Shown in pieces: positions 53,814 to 62,493 of a DNA stretch of 64,000 nt (position 1 is its first letter; every line of letters begins with the position of its first letter). The DNA lies in assembly GCA_947630925.1 (NCBI GenBank), contig CANRJM010000003.1, positions 1 through 64,000 of the forward strand. The letters run 5' to 3'. Position numbers and translations under genes: made by a program. Source of the stretch: an uncultured Lachnospiraceae bacterium (GTDB lineage: Bacteria > Bacillota > Clostridia > Lachnospirales > Lachnospiraceae). The notes under the pieces were generated by a model. That model did not search any database, was not told the DNA's origin, and saw nothing but the letters and a program-made list of their open reading frames with translations.

Positions 53814-54166
53814 TGACAGTATACCATATCAAGACTCAAAAGTAAATTACAGGAATTTGCTTTCTCCCAAATTGGCACTTCCTTTATAAATCCCCCCTTG
53901 CAAACCAAACGCCAACACGCTTTGCGAACTGCCTTATTGGACACAAAAAGGACAGTCCAGACTTTTCCCATAAGTCAGTAACTGCCCTTGCACTGTGTCA
54001 GTTTCATGTTCGGGTGTATAAACCAAAGGATTATCTCGTCTGTGTTTAGATATCATCAAAATACATTTATTTTACCAACATTAATTCAACATATTGCATG
54101 TATGCAAAAAACATAGACAAGACATATCCAATATATCAACAGCTTTCAATGCTTTATACCATTTGC

Positions 54167-54349
54167 TTACTTGATACGATACTGTTCCGCTTCCTCGTCC
54201 GTGAGTGGTCTGCCTAACGTTTTTACTGCTTCAATCATCTTCCGCCACTCATACCGTCTACCGTCCGAGGGTTCCGTTAACCTGCCATCCTTTGCATAGT
54301 CCGCAATATCTTCAAAAAGATTAACTTTCTTTCTTTCCATTGTCAACAT
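54167..54349 (-). CDS. Small acidic/basic protein paired with GNAT gene
   Basis: 60 aa, no membrane segment. It has many charged residues, with the phrases NLFEDIADYAKDGRL and RPLTDEEAEQYRIK. GGTGGTGGT precedes the ATG, 8 bases after the acetyltransferase-like gene, so both are co-transcribed. I do not recognise the family. A role as antitoxin or partner of the acetyltransferase-like protein is possible but unproven. Confidence 0.55.
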   Translation of the reverse strand: MLTMERKKVNLFEDIADYAKDGRLTEPSDGRRYEWRKMIEAVKTLGRPLTDEEAEQYRIK

Positions 54350-54357
54350 ACCACCAC

Positions 54358-54855
54358 CTACTTTCTTATGTATTTATCTAAGAGTATCTCTGCCGCTATT
54401 TCATCTAGAAACATTCGTTGTCCCCTTGCTACCTGCGCATTTAGCACCCGGCTGTAATAAGTAATCAGATCACTTTTTGCCGTGAATGCTACATAACCGT
54501 CACACCCTGCTTCCATACTGATTTGACAGGCAATCGCAAATAAGTGACCACCCACACCTTGATATTTTCCCGTATGGCTGTAATTATGTGGTGCGCTTTC
54601 CACAATGTCCACATCTGCCACACCACCGTCAATCCGTAAGGAAATACGCCCTTGCACGGTGTCATCCCCGACTAAAAACAACTCATAAATATTGTACCCG
54701 GCTTTTTCCGTTTTACTCCAATCAAATTTCCAGCCTTTATAATCTTTTGGCTGTATAGACATTGCTCGCATACGGTATTCCGTTTCTACGCGCTCTCCAG
54801 TGCTTCTCTCCACCAAACAATCCGTGAGCTTATCTATTAGAATATCTACTGCCAT
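54358..54855 (-). CDS. GNAT-like acetyltransferase fold protein
   Basis: 165 aa. The run YQGVGGHLFAIACQISMEAGCDG resembles the acetyl-CoA loop and following helix of GNAT proteins, and SDLITYYSRVLNA resembles their C-terminal part. The first 60 residues are less typical. It has an extended -10 promoter 25 bases upstream and is flanked by the gene-poor gap and the feo genes, so it may be a small acquired module. Substrate unknown. Confidence 0.6.
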   Translation of the reverse strand: MAVDILIDKLTDCLVERSTGERVETEYRMRAMSIQPKDYKGWKFDWSKTEKAGYNIYELFLVGDDTVQGRISLRIDGGVADVDIVESAPHNYSHTGKYQGVGGHLFAIACQISMEAGCDGYVAFTAKSDLITYYSRVLNAQVARGQRMFLDEIAAEILLDKYIRK

Positions 54856-54877
54856 AAACCTGCTTCCTTTCTTTTCA

Positions 54878-54883
54878 ATTATA
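54878..54883 (-). promoter_or_regulatory. Extended -10 promoter of the GNAT-like gene
   Basis: Minus strand: TGC-TATAAT, 22 bases before the ATG at 54855. The -35 is poor. Confidence 0.5.
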
Positions 54884-54966
54884 GCATATTCTCTTATGAA
54901 TTACTACTAAATTCTCCTTTTCGAACATGTTAGTTTATTGTTTTGATACATCCACTAAACCGGTCA

Positions 54967-55001
54967 TAAAAGGACAAGCCATTCTGACTTGTCCCTTTTC
55001 T
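54967..55001 (-). terminator. Terminator of the feo operon
   Basis: Minus strand: AAAAGGGACAAG pairs with CTTGTCCTTTT around a 9-base loop, 15 bases past the Cys-rich gene stop. Confidence 0.85.
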
Positions 55002-55015
55002 TCCGGTATTAAGAC

Positions 55016-55180
55016 TCAATCCTTCTTTTGCCCCTTTTTGCCCGTTGCACAGCAGCCGCATCTTCCGCTACAGCTCCCACAGCAGCCGCTTCCCTTTTTC
55101 CGGCGGCTCCGTCTCCAAAACATTCCAAGGGCCACAACGACCAGAATGGCAGCAAGCAGAATGATATCCAATCCTCTCAT
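55016..55180 (-). CDS. FeoB-associated Cys-rich membrane protein
   Basis: 54 aa: MRGLDIILLAAILVVVALGM forms one membrane helix, followed by RRSRRKK and a Cys cluster GCCGSCSGRCGCC, then a Lys-rich tail. This is the small protein found after feoB in many Clostridia. AAGGAGGAACC precedes the ATG, directly after the feoB stop. It may assist Fe(II) import or bind iron; its function is not established. Confidence 0.9.
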   Translation of the reverse strand: MRGLDIILLAAILVVVALGMFWRRSRRKKGSGCCGSCSGRCGCCATGKKGQKKD

Positions 55181-55189
55181 GGTTCCTCC

Positions 55190-57538
55190 TTATCCCAAAC
55201 CGAAAAGCATCCCCAGAAGCCGCGCTGCCATGGCGGCAATCCAGGCAATCGCGCACTGCCAGATTACGACTCCGGCAGCCCATCCACGCCCAAGCTCCCG
55301 CCGCACGGCGGCAATTGCTGCCACACACGGCGTATACAAAAGGCTGAAGATGAGAAGCGTCAACGCTGAAAGGGGTGTAAGCGCCGCCTTCACACCGCCT
55401 GCGGCACCAAACAGAACCTCTAAAGCAGACACTACGCTCTCCTTGGCCATAAAGCCGCTAACGAGGGAAGTACATATCCGCCAGTCCCCCAACCCCAAAG
55501 GCTGCATGAGCGGCGTCAGCCACCCTGCCACGATAGCAAGGATGCTGTTTTGAGATTTACTGACTAAATTAAAGTGCAGATCAAAGCTCTGTAAAAACCA
55601 GACTGCGATAGTAGCAATGAGGATGACGGAAAAGGCACGTTCCAGGAAATCTTTGGCCTTCTCCCAAAGAAGTTGAACAACACTTCTGGGACTGGGAAGC
55701 CTGTAATTTGGCAGTTCCATCACAAACGGCACCGCCTCCCCCTGAAAGACCGTACTTTTCATAAAAAATGCCACGAATATTCCCATTGCGATGCCAAACA
55801 GGTAAAGTCCCGTCATAACCTGCCAACGATAGTTCTGAAAGAAAGCGCTGACAAAAAACGCATAAATCGGCAGCTTCGCCGTACAACTCATGAAAGGCGT
55901 TAAGAGAATCGTCATCTTTCGATCCCGCTCACTGGGCAGCGTTCTGGTTGACATGACCGCCGGGACTGTACAGCCAAATCCCACTAAAAGTGGTACAATG
56001 CTGCGTCCGGAAAGGCCAATCTTACGCAGAAGCTTGTCCATAAAGAAAGCAACTCTCGCTATATAGCCGCTATCCTCCAAAATAGACAAAAAAAAGAAAA
56101 GCGTCACAATGATAGGAAGAAAGCTTAAAACGCTCCCCACACCCTCAAATATACCATCAATAATAAGCCCGTGGATAGCAGCGTTTACATGTCCCGCCGT
56201 CAGAGCATGGTCAACCGCCAGCGTAAGCTTACTGATACCAAAATCCAGGAGATTCTGAAGCCATGCGCCCACAACGGAAAAAGTCAAAAAGAACACCAGA
56301 GCCATTATCCCGGCGAATACAGGTAAAGCCGTATATTTTCCAGTAAGTATTTTATCCAGTTTTTCACTGCGCATGTGCTCCCGACTCTCATGGGGTCTTA
56401 CCACATATTGGGAACAGATACGCTCTATGTACGCAAAACGAGTGTCCGCAATGGCGGCAGCCCTGTCAAGTCCCCGCTCCCGCTCCATTTGGACAATAAT
56501 ATGTTCCAAAAGATCGATCTCATTCTCTTCAAGTTCCAGTTTTTGTAAAATAAGCTGATCCCCCTCCATCAGCTTGTCGGCGGCAAACCGCACAGGAAGC
56601 CCTGTTCTCTTGGCGTGGTCCTCTATAAGGTAAATTGTTGCATGGAGGCATCTGTGTACAGCGCCGCCTTGATCCTCCGAGCCGCAAAAGTCCCGCCGCA
56701 AAGGTTTCTCCTGATATTTAGCAATGTGTATGGCGTGATCCACAAGTTCATCCACGCCCTGATTCTTCGCTGCCGAGATGGGCACCACCGGCACCCCCAG
56801 CATCTCCTCCAGACCGTTTACATCAATAGAACCGCCGTTACCGGCAACTTCGTCCATCATGTTCAGCGCTACCACCATTGGCACTTCCATCTCTAAAAGC
56901 TGCATGGTCAGATAGAGATTGCGCATAATATTGGTAGCGTCAATAATATTTATGATAGCAGAAGGTTTCTCATCCAACAGAAAATCACGCGACACAAGTT
57001 CCTCGCTGGAGTAGGGCGACATGGAATATATTCCCGGTAAATCTGTGATCCTGGTGTTTGAATGTCCCCGTATGACGCCATCCTTCCTGTCCACCGTAAC
57101 CCCCGGAAAATTGCCCACATGCTGGTTTGAGCCTGTGAGCTGATTAAAGAGCGTAGTCTTACCGCTATTTTGATTGCCTGCTAAGGCAAAGGTAAGCACT
57201 GTCCCATCCGGAAGCGGCGTACCTGTACCGCGCGGGTGGAATTTTCCCTGCTCGCCAAGTCCCGGGTGAACCGCCTTATACCGCCTTTTTGCAGGCATCT
57301 CCAACGTCAGATCCGGGATGGGTTCTATTGTTATCTTCTCCGCATCAGCCAGCCTCAGCGTCAACTCATAACCATGTATGCACACCTCCATGGGATCCCC
57401 CATGGGCGCCAGTTTTACTACCTTAAGCTCCGCGCCCGGTATCGCACCCATGTCAAGGAAATGCTGCCTTAACGCACCGCTGCCGCCTACCTCTAATATT
57501 TTTCCACACTCCCCCGGCCGAAGTTCCCGTACATTCAT
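55190..57538 (-). CDS. feoB: Ferrous iron transporter FeoB with N-terminal FeoA domain
   Basis: About 782 aa. Residues 1-75 form a FeoA-like SH3 domain (MNVRELRPGECGKILEVGG), followed by the G domain (GNQNSGKTTLFNQLTG, DLPGIYSM, LNMMDEV) and a membrane domain with Nucleoside-recognition/Gate-like repeats (GFGCTVPAVMSTR, LTPFMSCTAKLPIY). FeoA-FeoB fusions are known. Imports Fe(II) using GTP. GGAGGAACGAT precedes the ATG. No Fur box could be identified with confidence. Confidence 0.95.
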   Translation of the reverse strand: MNVRELRPGECGKILEVGGSGALRQHFLDMGAIPGAELKVVKLAPMGDPMEVCIHGYELTLRLADAEKITIEPIPDLTLEMPAKRRYKAVHPGLGEQGKFHPRGTGTPLPDGTVLTFALAGNQNSGKTTLFNQLTGSNQHVGNFPGVTVDRKDGVIRGHSNTRITDLPGIYSMSPYSSEELVSRDFLLDEKPSAIINIIDATNIMRNLYLTMQLLEMEVPMVVALNMMDEVAGNGGSIDVNGLEEMLGVPVVPISAAKNQGVDELVDHAIHIAKYQEKPLRRDFCGSEDQGGAVHRCLHATIYLIEDHAKRTGLPVRFAADKLMEGDQLILQKLELEENEIDLLEHIIVQMERERGLDRAAAIADTRFAYIERICSQYVVRPHESREHMRSEKLDKILTGKYTALPVFAGIMALVFFLTFSVVGAWLQNLLDFGISKLTLAVDHALTAGHVNAAIHGLIIDGIFEGVGSVLSFLPIIVTLFFFLSILEDSGYIARVAFFMDKLLRKIGLSGRSIVPLLVGFGCTVPAVMSTRTLPSERDRKMTILLTPFMSCTAKLPIYAFFVSAFFQNYRWQVMTGLYLFGIAMGIFVAFFMKSTVFQGEAVPFVMELPNYRLPSPRSVVQLLWEKAKDFLERAFSVILIATIAVWFLQSFDLHFNLVSKSQNSILAIVAGWLTPLMQPLGLGDWRICTSLVSGFMAKESVVSALEVLFGAAGGVKAALTPLSALTLLIFSLLYTPCVAAIAAVRRELGRGWAAGVVIWQCAIAWIAAMAARLLGMLFGLG

Positions 57539-57642
57539 ATCGTTCCTCCAATTAAAATCTTCTGCAAAATACAATTCTTTTCGAAACGAACAGCAATATA
57601 AAATAACACTAAGGAAGTATTTGCTCCTTTGGAGCTTACTCT

Positions 57643-59418
57643 TTATGCATCCAGTCTGACAACCCTGTTCTTTCCGGTCTTCTTCGCCTGATACAAGGCA
57701 TTGTCAACCCTGCTGCACAATGCATCGGCAGATTCGCCGTCTTTTGCCTGCGTGACACCAATGCTAACCGTCTGATGACCTGCTTTTTCAAATAACGTAT
57801 CTTCAAATATCGCACGTATTTTTTCCGCCGCCTTTACCGCAGTATTGATATCGCTCTCCGGCAGCAATACCATAAATTCTTCTCCGCCCCATCTTCCGGC
57901 AGAGGAAGATGGAAGCCGCAACGTTACCTTTCGAAGGATATCGGATAATACAATAATCACATTATCTCCCTCTTTATGCCCATAGGTATCGTTTACTTTC
58001 TTAAAATTATCAATATCCAGCATAATCAATGAGATGCAGCCATTCTCAGCCTCATTTCCATGACTGGCAATGCTTTCCCGGATTCTTCTTTCAATTTCCG
58101 TACGATTATACAACTTGGTCAGACCATCCGTAATTGCAGAAAGCGCCATTTTTTGATTCATTTCCTCCAACTCGGCGGTAGATGCTTCAATAAAGGATAC
58201 AAAACGCCAAATCATAGGTATTTTATCCAAAACGTCCATGCTGGCGTCATAGAAATTAATTTTTTCCCTGTCCCCTGCGTCTCCTTCCCGCATGGCAACA
58301 AGCACCAGCGTAACATTAAAATTTAACATATCTCCATTGATCCTGATAAATTCTCCATGCGTGTAGAATCCCGCTGTCGGAGCAATATTTTCAAACAATA
58401 CCGTCTCTTTGCTGATATTTTCATCTCCCCAAAAAGCTCTTCTTGCCGCGCAGGAAAAGGTCTGAATGACTTCCGGGAAAAAATCCGCTAACTTTTGTCC
58501 GTCCTGCCGTATACTTCGAAGAATGGTCTCCGGATCTCCATAGGCGAGCCTTACAATTGCATTCTCCTCCATATCCGAAGTCATTACCAGCGAATCGTCC
58601 TCATTGACGGCAAGAGGACAGCGTAAGATATCAATCCCCTCATGTTCCATAAAAAGCGGAAATTCCAACGTATTAGAGAAAAAGTTGTTGTTTTTCTTTA
58701 TATTTAAAAATTTGTGATAGACATTAAACGCCGGCATCCCATCCAACTCATACAAAATGGATTTATCTGCTTTTGTAATACGGAATTTACGTTTCAAAGG
58801 CTTCCAACCGGATATAAACGTACTATACGCATGGAAATCCTCTCCGCCAATCAGCAAAAAGACAATACCATGCTCCATGAAACCATTGCCCTTTGAAAAA
58901 ACGCCTGCCGTATCATCATCCATATTGGGATTAAATGCGCCGCCGCCAAATACCTGGATATCACTTCTCAGCTTGCTCATTTCATCACAAAATTCTTTCA
59001 TGGACATATCCATGATCGTTGCCAGCATTTCTATTGAATTTACCCAGGGATTGTCATTACAGTACTGCCTCAGGTCGCGTACATCTTCCTTACAGTTCTC
59101 CTCCAAAAAAGGATACTGCAAAAGCTTTACTTTTGTCGTCTCGTATTCAAAGACGGTACAGAGCAGAATAATCTCCGCATCCGTCAACTGGCCTTCCAGT
59201 ATATTTGCGTTGGTAGTACAGCCAAAATATAAGGCTTCCGGCATGGTATCATCAAGGATATGACACACCCTGGCTATATGTTCCCTATTCATATCCTGAG
59301 AATAAATCCTAAATACAACCGTACAGGCAGATGTGCCGGAACCGCACTGCTGCTTGATTTCCTGTAATCTTTCCCGAAACGTCGTTTCGTTGCCAAATGT
59401 AATGCTAAATTGTTTCAT
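57643..59418 (-). CDS. FIST-domain diguanylate cyclase
   Basis: 591 aa. N-terminal FIST sensor (about 20-210; ALYFGCTTNANILEGQL, QVFGGGAFNP) with FIST_C region up to about 380, a short coiled segment, then a GGDEF domain (about 425-590) with an intact RWGGEEF site and LDIDNFKKVNDTYGH. FIST domains are thought to sense small ligands, perhaps amino acids. It should make c-di-GMP. An RxxD inhibitory site is not seen before GGEEF. It ends the stk-rsgA-rpe-pilZ-thiN gene string. AGGAAAGGAAAT precedes the ATG. Confidence 0.9.
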   Translation of the reverse strand: MKQFSITFGNETTFRERLQEIKQQCGSGTSACTVVFRIYSQDMNREHIARVCHILDDTMPEALYFGCTTNANILEGQLTDAEIILLCTVFEYETTKVKLLQYPFLEENCKEDVRDLRQYCNDNPWVNSIEMLATIMDMSMKEFCDEMSKLRSDIQVFGGGAFNPNMDDDTAGVFSKGNGFMEHGIVFLLIGGEDFHAYSTFISGWKPLKRKFRITKADKSILYELDGMPAFNVYHKFLNIKKNNNFFSNTLEFPLFMEHEGIDILRCPLAVNEDDSLVMTSDMEENAIVRLAYGDPETILRSIRQDGQKLADFFPEVIQTFSCAARRAFWGDENISKETVLFENIAPTAGFYTHGEFIRINGDMLNFNVTLVLVAMREGDAGDREKINFYDASMDVLDKIPMIWRFVSFIEASTAELEEMNQKMALSAITDGLTKLYNRTEIERRIRESIASHGNEAENGCISLIMLDIDNFKKVNDTYGHKEGDNVIIVLSDILRKVTLRLPSSSAGRWGGEEFMVLLPESDINTAVKAAEKIRAIFEDTLFEKAGHQTVSIGVTQAKDGESADALCSRVDNALYQAKKTGKNRVVRLDA

Positions 59419-59464
59419 ATTTCCTTTCCTCCAATAGATTTATCTCCATAAGTACTGATTGATA

Positions 59465-60124
59465 TTATTCATCCCTGGACTCTACTACAATCAGTATACC
59501 ATCCCGAAAACTAACAGTTGCCGTTTTAGATCCCTCTGCCAATTCATTGCTGACGCCGATACTGTCTCCCAATAGCAAGGTCCCTCCATCCAGCTCATAT
59601 CGAAAACCCTGCAGGCGTACGGCATTGACCGTCTGGGTAAGCGGCAAAAAAGAAATATATTTCCCAAACATTTCCTCCCGCCGGATGATATGGCTGCGGT
59701 TTAGCAAATATAAACAGTTATGCTCATCAACAATATATGCGGGGATACCGCGGGCGAGCGGTTTCATCAAAAGGCTGACATTGGCAAGAAAATGATCCAG
59801 ACGCTTTCCTGTCGCGCCAAGCAATAAAATATCTGACGGAGATCTTTCGACCACCCAATCCAGTGCAATATGTAAATCTGTAGCATCTTTCTGCGCCGGA
59901 TATTCCATAAACTCCGTTTCGCTCTCACGGTATTTTTTCAACGCCGTTTCAGATACACTGTCAAAATCTCCCACTGCATACTGTACCTTTAATCCTAACT
60001 GTTCTGCCGCATCCATTCCGGAATCTGCACAGATAACCGTGTCAAAGTCTTTTCCTTCCAGATACTTGCGTGCAAATGCAATATTTATCGCCCCGCCGGC
60101 AATAATCAACGTCTTTCCGAGCAT
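59465..60124 (-). CDS. thiN: Thiamine diphosphokinase
   Basis: 219 aa. Motifs VICADSGMDAAEQLG, AVGDFDSVSE, ATDLHIALDWV and LLGATGKRLDHFLAN are those of thiamine pyrophosphokinases that make the cofactor TPP. GGGAGAGG precedes the ATG. Linkage to rpe and rsgA is common in Firmicutes. Confidence 0.93.
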   Translation of the reverse strand: MLGKTLIIAGGAINIAFARKYLEGKDFDTVICADSGMDAAEQLGLKVQYAVGDFDSVSETALKKYRESETEFMEYPAQKDATDLHIALDWVVERSPSDILLLGATGKRLDHFLANVSLLMKPLARGIPAYIVDEHNCLYLLNRSHIIRREEMFGKYISFLPLTQTVNAVRLQGFRYELDGGTLLLGDSIGVSNELAEGSKTATVSFRDGILIVVESRDE

Positions 60125-60191
60125 TCTGCCAACCTCTCCCGCCTTATCGAACTATCATCGGTTTCCTTCTCATTTTTTGTTCTCTTTTCTT

Positions 60192-60947
60192 TTACTTCCC
60201 CCGATCTTCCCTCTGCGCTTTCTGCTTTTTCAGATGTTCTCTTTGCAAATCATAAATATACCGCAGAAGCTTTCGGCCTGCCTTTACAATAACGCAGCCG
60301 TAATAATATTCAAATCTGCTCGTGGCAGAAACAATTTTTGTTTTGCGCACAATCAATGCTTTTATGTGAAGATCCCCATAAGGACATGGAATATCAAAAA
60401 AGATACTGTCATTTATTGCAAATTCTTCATCACAATAAATCCCGACACCGGTTTCACTTACATTTTTAATCATACCATTGACATTATGTAATGTCAAAGA
60501 TTCCGTAAATTGTTGTTTCTCTTTTTCAGAAAATTTCCCCGAATTTTCCAAAAATTCTGTTTCCTCTGCATATTTAGCCAGGCTGCCGGGCGCGGAGTAA
60601 AAATTTACGATAATATCCTCTAGCAAATTGACACGATAAGCATTTCTGCGGTTTGAACTCTGCCCTTTATCTGCAATCAGAAAATAATGAACCGTAGCTC
60701 CTTCCAGTGTCGCCAGACCCGCCGTAACATGATTCCACTCCCACATGGTTTCCGGATCCCGATACAATACGGAAATCTTATCCTCTGGAAGAAAGGAAAA
60801 AATCTTACCGTTCCTAGATGAAATTGCCGTAACGCAAACACGTTTTTCATTGGTATCCTCCACCTTGCTTACCAGCCTGTAACGATAATCCTCCCTTTCC
60901 ACAAATATTTCTAACGTTTTCCCTAAAGGAATATTTTCAAGAAGCAT
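60192..60947 (-). CDS. PilZ-domain c-di-GMP receptor (YcgR-like)
   Basis: 251 aa. An N-terminal YcgR-like beta domain (about 1-100) is followed by PilZ with the RxxxR motif in RRNAYRVN and the NVSETGVGIYC motif, which bind c-di-GMP. It could control motility, secretion or surface polysaccharide, but the target is not visible. The ATG overlaps the rpe stop (ATGCTTCTTGA), and GGGAGG lies upstream inside rpe, so translation is coupled. Confidence 0.9.
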   Translation of the reverse strand: MLLENIPLGKTLEIFVEREDYRYRLVSKVEDTNEKRVCVTAISSRNGKIFSFLPEDKISVLYRDPETMWEWNHVTAGLATLEGATVHYFLIADKGQSSNRRNAYRVNLLEDIIVNFYSAPGSLAKYAEETEFLENSGKFSEKEKQQFTESLTLHNVNGMIKNVSETGVGIYCDEEFAINDSIFFDIPCPYGDLHIKALIVRKTKIVSATSRFEYYYGCVIVKAGRKLLRYIYDLQREHLKKQKAQREDRGK

Positions 60948-61596
60948 TTACAGCTACCTCCCTCATTTTTTTCACATTCTCCGAAATATCGCCATCAAAT
61001 ACCGCCGTTCCTGCAACTGTAATATCGGTTCCCATTGAAACAACCCTTCTAATATTCTGCATGTTAACGCCGCCATCTATCTCTATCCGATAATCCAATT
61101 GTTTCTCACTTCTGAACTGTTTGAAAGCCGCAACCTTTTCCAGCGTTTCCGGAATCAGCGTCTGGCCCCCGAATCCGGGATGAACGCTCATAACTAATAC
61201 CATATCAACCCATTTCAGATATGGTAAGACCTGTTCTACCGGCGTTTCGGGATTCAGGGCAATACCGCACCCCCTGTCAAATTCTTTTATCATCTGAAGC
61301 GTTTTTCCAATCTGACGGCACGCCTCAACATGAACCGTGACAGAGTCCGCCCCCGCCTTTACAAAATCCGAAATATACCGTTCCGGATCCTGCACCATCA
61401 AATGAACATCAAAAAACAAGGAGCAATTCTTTCGGATAGAAGCAATGACCGGCATGCCAAAAGAAATCGACGGAACAAACATCCCATCCATAACATCAAT
61501 ATGCAGCATCTCGATTCCCGCTTTGCTTGCTTCCTGTAGTTGTTTTCCCAGGCAGCAGAAATCTGCTGCCAAAATTGACGGTGCTATCTGAAACAT
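60937..61596 (-). CDS. rpe: Ribulose-phosphate 3-epimerase
   Basis: 219 aa pentose-phosphate enzyme. IAPSILAADF, HIDVMDGMFVPS, HLMVQDPERYI, VMSVHPGFGGQ and EIDGGVNMQN are complete. GAGGAAAAC precedes the ATG, 18 bases after rsgA. Confidence 0.95.
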   Translation of the reverse strand: MFQIAPSILAADFCCLGKQLQEASKAGIEMLHIDVMDGMFVPSISFGMPVIASIRKNCSLFFDVHLMVQDPERYISDFVKAGADSVTVHVEACRQIGKTLQMIKEFDRGCGIALNPETPVEQVLPYLKWVDMVLVMSVHPGFGGQTLIPETLEKVAAFKQFRSEKQLDYRIEIDGGVNMQNIRRVVSMGTDITVAGTAVFDGDISENVKKMREVAVNAS

Positions 61597-61614
61597 GTTT
61601 TCCTCACAATCTCT

Positions 61615-62493
61615 TTAATACTTTTTTTGTAAACTGATTTCTTCATAAAACTGTTTATAATTTTCATATCTTTTCTGCGGAAGTTTCTGCTCGCTAAGCG
61701 CCTGTTTCACCTGACAGCCCGGCTCATGAATATGGACACATCCCAAAAAACGGCACTGATCCTGATAGGGCGCAAACTCCCTGTAATAATTTTTTAATTC
61801 TTCTTTTTCGATTTCCGGCAGACTGAGCGAAGTAAATCCGGGCGTATCCATCACAAAAGTATTGTGGCCAGTAGAAAACAATTCCGAATGTCTCGTCGTA
61901 TGCTTTCCCCTCTTTATCTTTTCGCTGATTTCTCCCGTTTCCATATGAGCGTCCGGAAACAGCACATTCATAACAGAAGACTTCCCCACGCCGGAAGGTC
62001 CGGCAAAAACTGTCGTTCTACCGTCCAGGCATCTGCGAAGGTCCTCTATGCCCTCGCCGGAAACCGTACTGGTAAAATAAAGTTCACTGCCGCTTTTCTC
62101 ATAATTTTTTGTAATTGCCTGTATCTCGTCGTATGTTACATCATCCGTCTTATTAAAACAAATGGCAGTAGAGATTTCCTGCATTTCCATCATTAACAGA
62201 AAACGGTCCAATAAATTCAGATTCGGTTTCGGATAAGATAGCGCAAAAATGACAACCGCCTGATCGACATTGGCAACTGCCGGACGGATCAAATGATTTT
62301 TCCGCTGCAAGATCTGTATGATATTCCCAATCTTCTTCTCCCGGTCCAGAAGTTCCACTTCAACATTATCGCCCACTAACGGCTTTTTTTTCTGATTGCG
62401 AAATATCCCCTTTGCCTTGCATTCCACAATCCCCGTCTCTTCCGCATATACATAGTAAAATCCGGCAATTCCACGTATAATCTTTCCCTGCAT
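61615..62493 (-). CDS. rsgA: Ribosome small-subunit GTPase RsgA
   Basis: 292 aa circularly permuted GTPase acting in 30S maturation. OB-fold N-terminus, then FNKTDDV (G4), FAGPSGVGKSSVMN (G1) and DTPGFTS (G3), and the zinc-binding C-x4-C-x-H-x5-C near residue 250 (FLGCVHIHEPGCQV). The start ATG overlaps the stop of the kinase gene (TAATG), so they are coupled. Confidence 0.94.
   Translation of the reverse strand: MQGKIIRGIAGFYYVYAEETGIVECKAKGIFRNQKKKPLVGDNVEVELLDREKKIGNIIQILQRKNHLIRPAVANVDQAVVIFALSYPKPNLNLLDRFLLMMEMQEISTAICFNKTDDVTYDEIQAITKNYEKSGSELYFTSTVSGEGIEDLRRCLDGRTTVFAGPSGVGKSSVMNVLFPDAHMETGEISEKIKRGKHTTRHSELFSTGHNTFVMDTPGFTSLSLPEIEKEELKNYYREFAPYQDQCRFLGCVHIHEPGCQVKQALSEQKLPQKRYENYKQFYEEISLQKKY

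Larger units (their letters stand above)
53661..54166. other. Gene-poor 506-base gap with palindromes
   Basis: The ychF-proximal part (53689-53813) holds three near-perfect palindromes, listed separately. The rest, 53814-54166, has stop codons in all frames and no recognisable gene. Fragments with a run of sense codons (for instance around 53900-53990, minus strand) could be gene remains but match nothing I know. Confidence 0.6.

Noticed and set aside
54927-55553. Long plus-strand open frame opposite feoB
   Set aside because: It lies antisense to a strongly conserved gene, has no ribosome binding site and has shuffled low-complexity composition.
57539-57642. Fur box ahead of feoB
   Set aside because: No sequence close enough to the GATAATGATAATCATTATC consensus could be found by eye.
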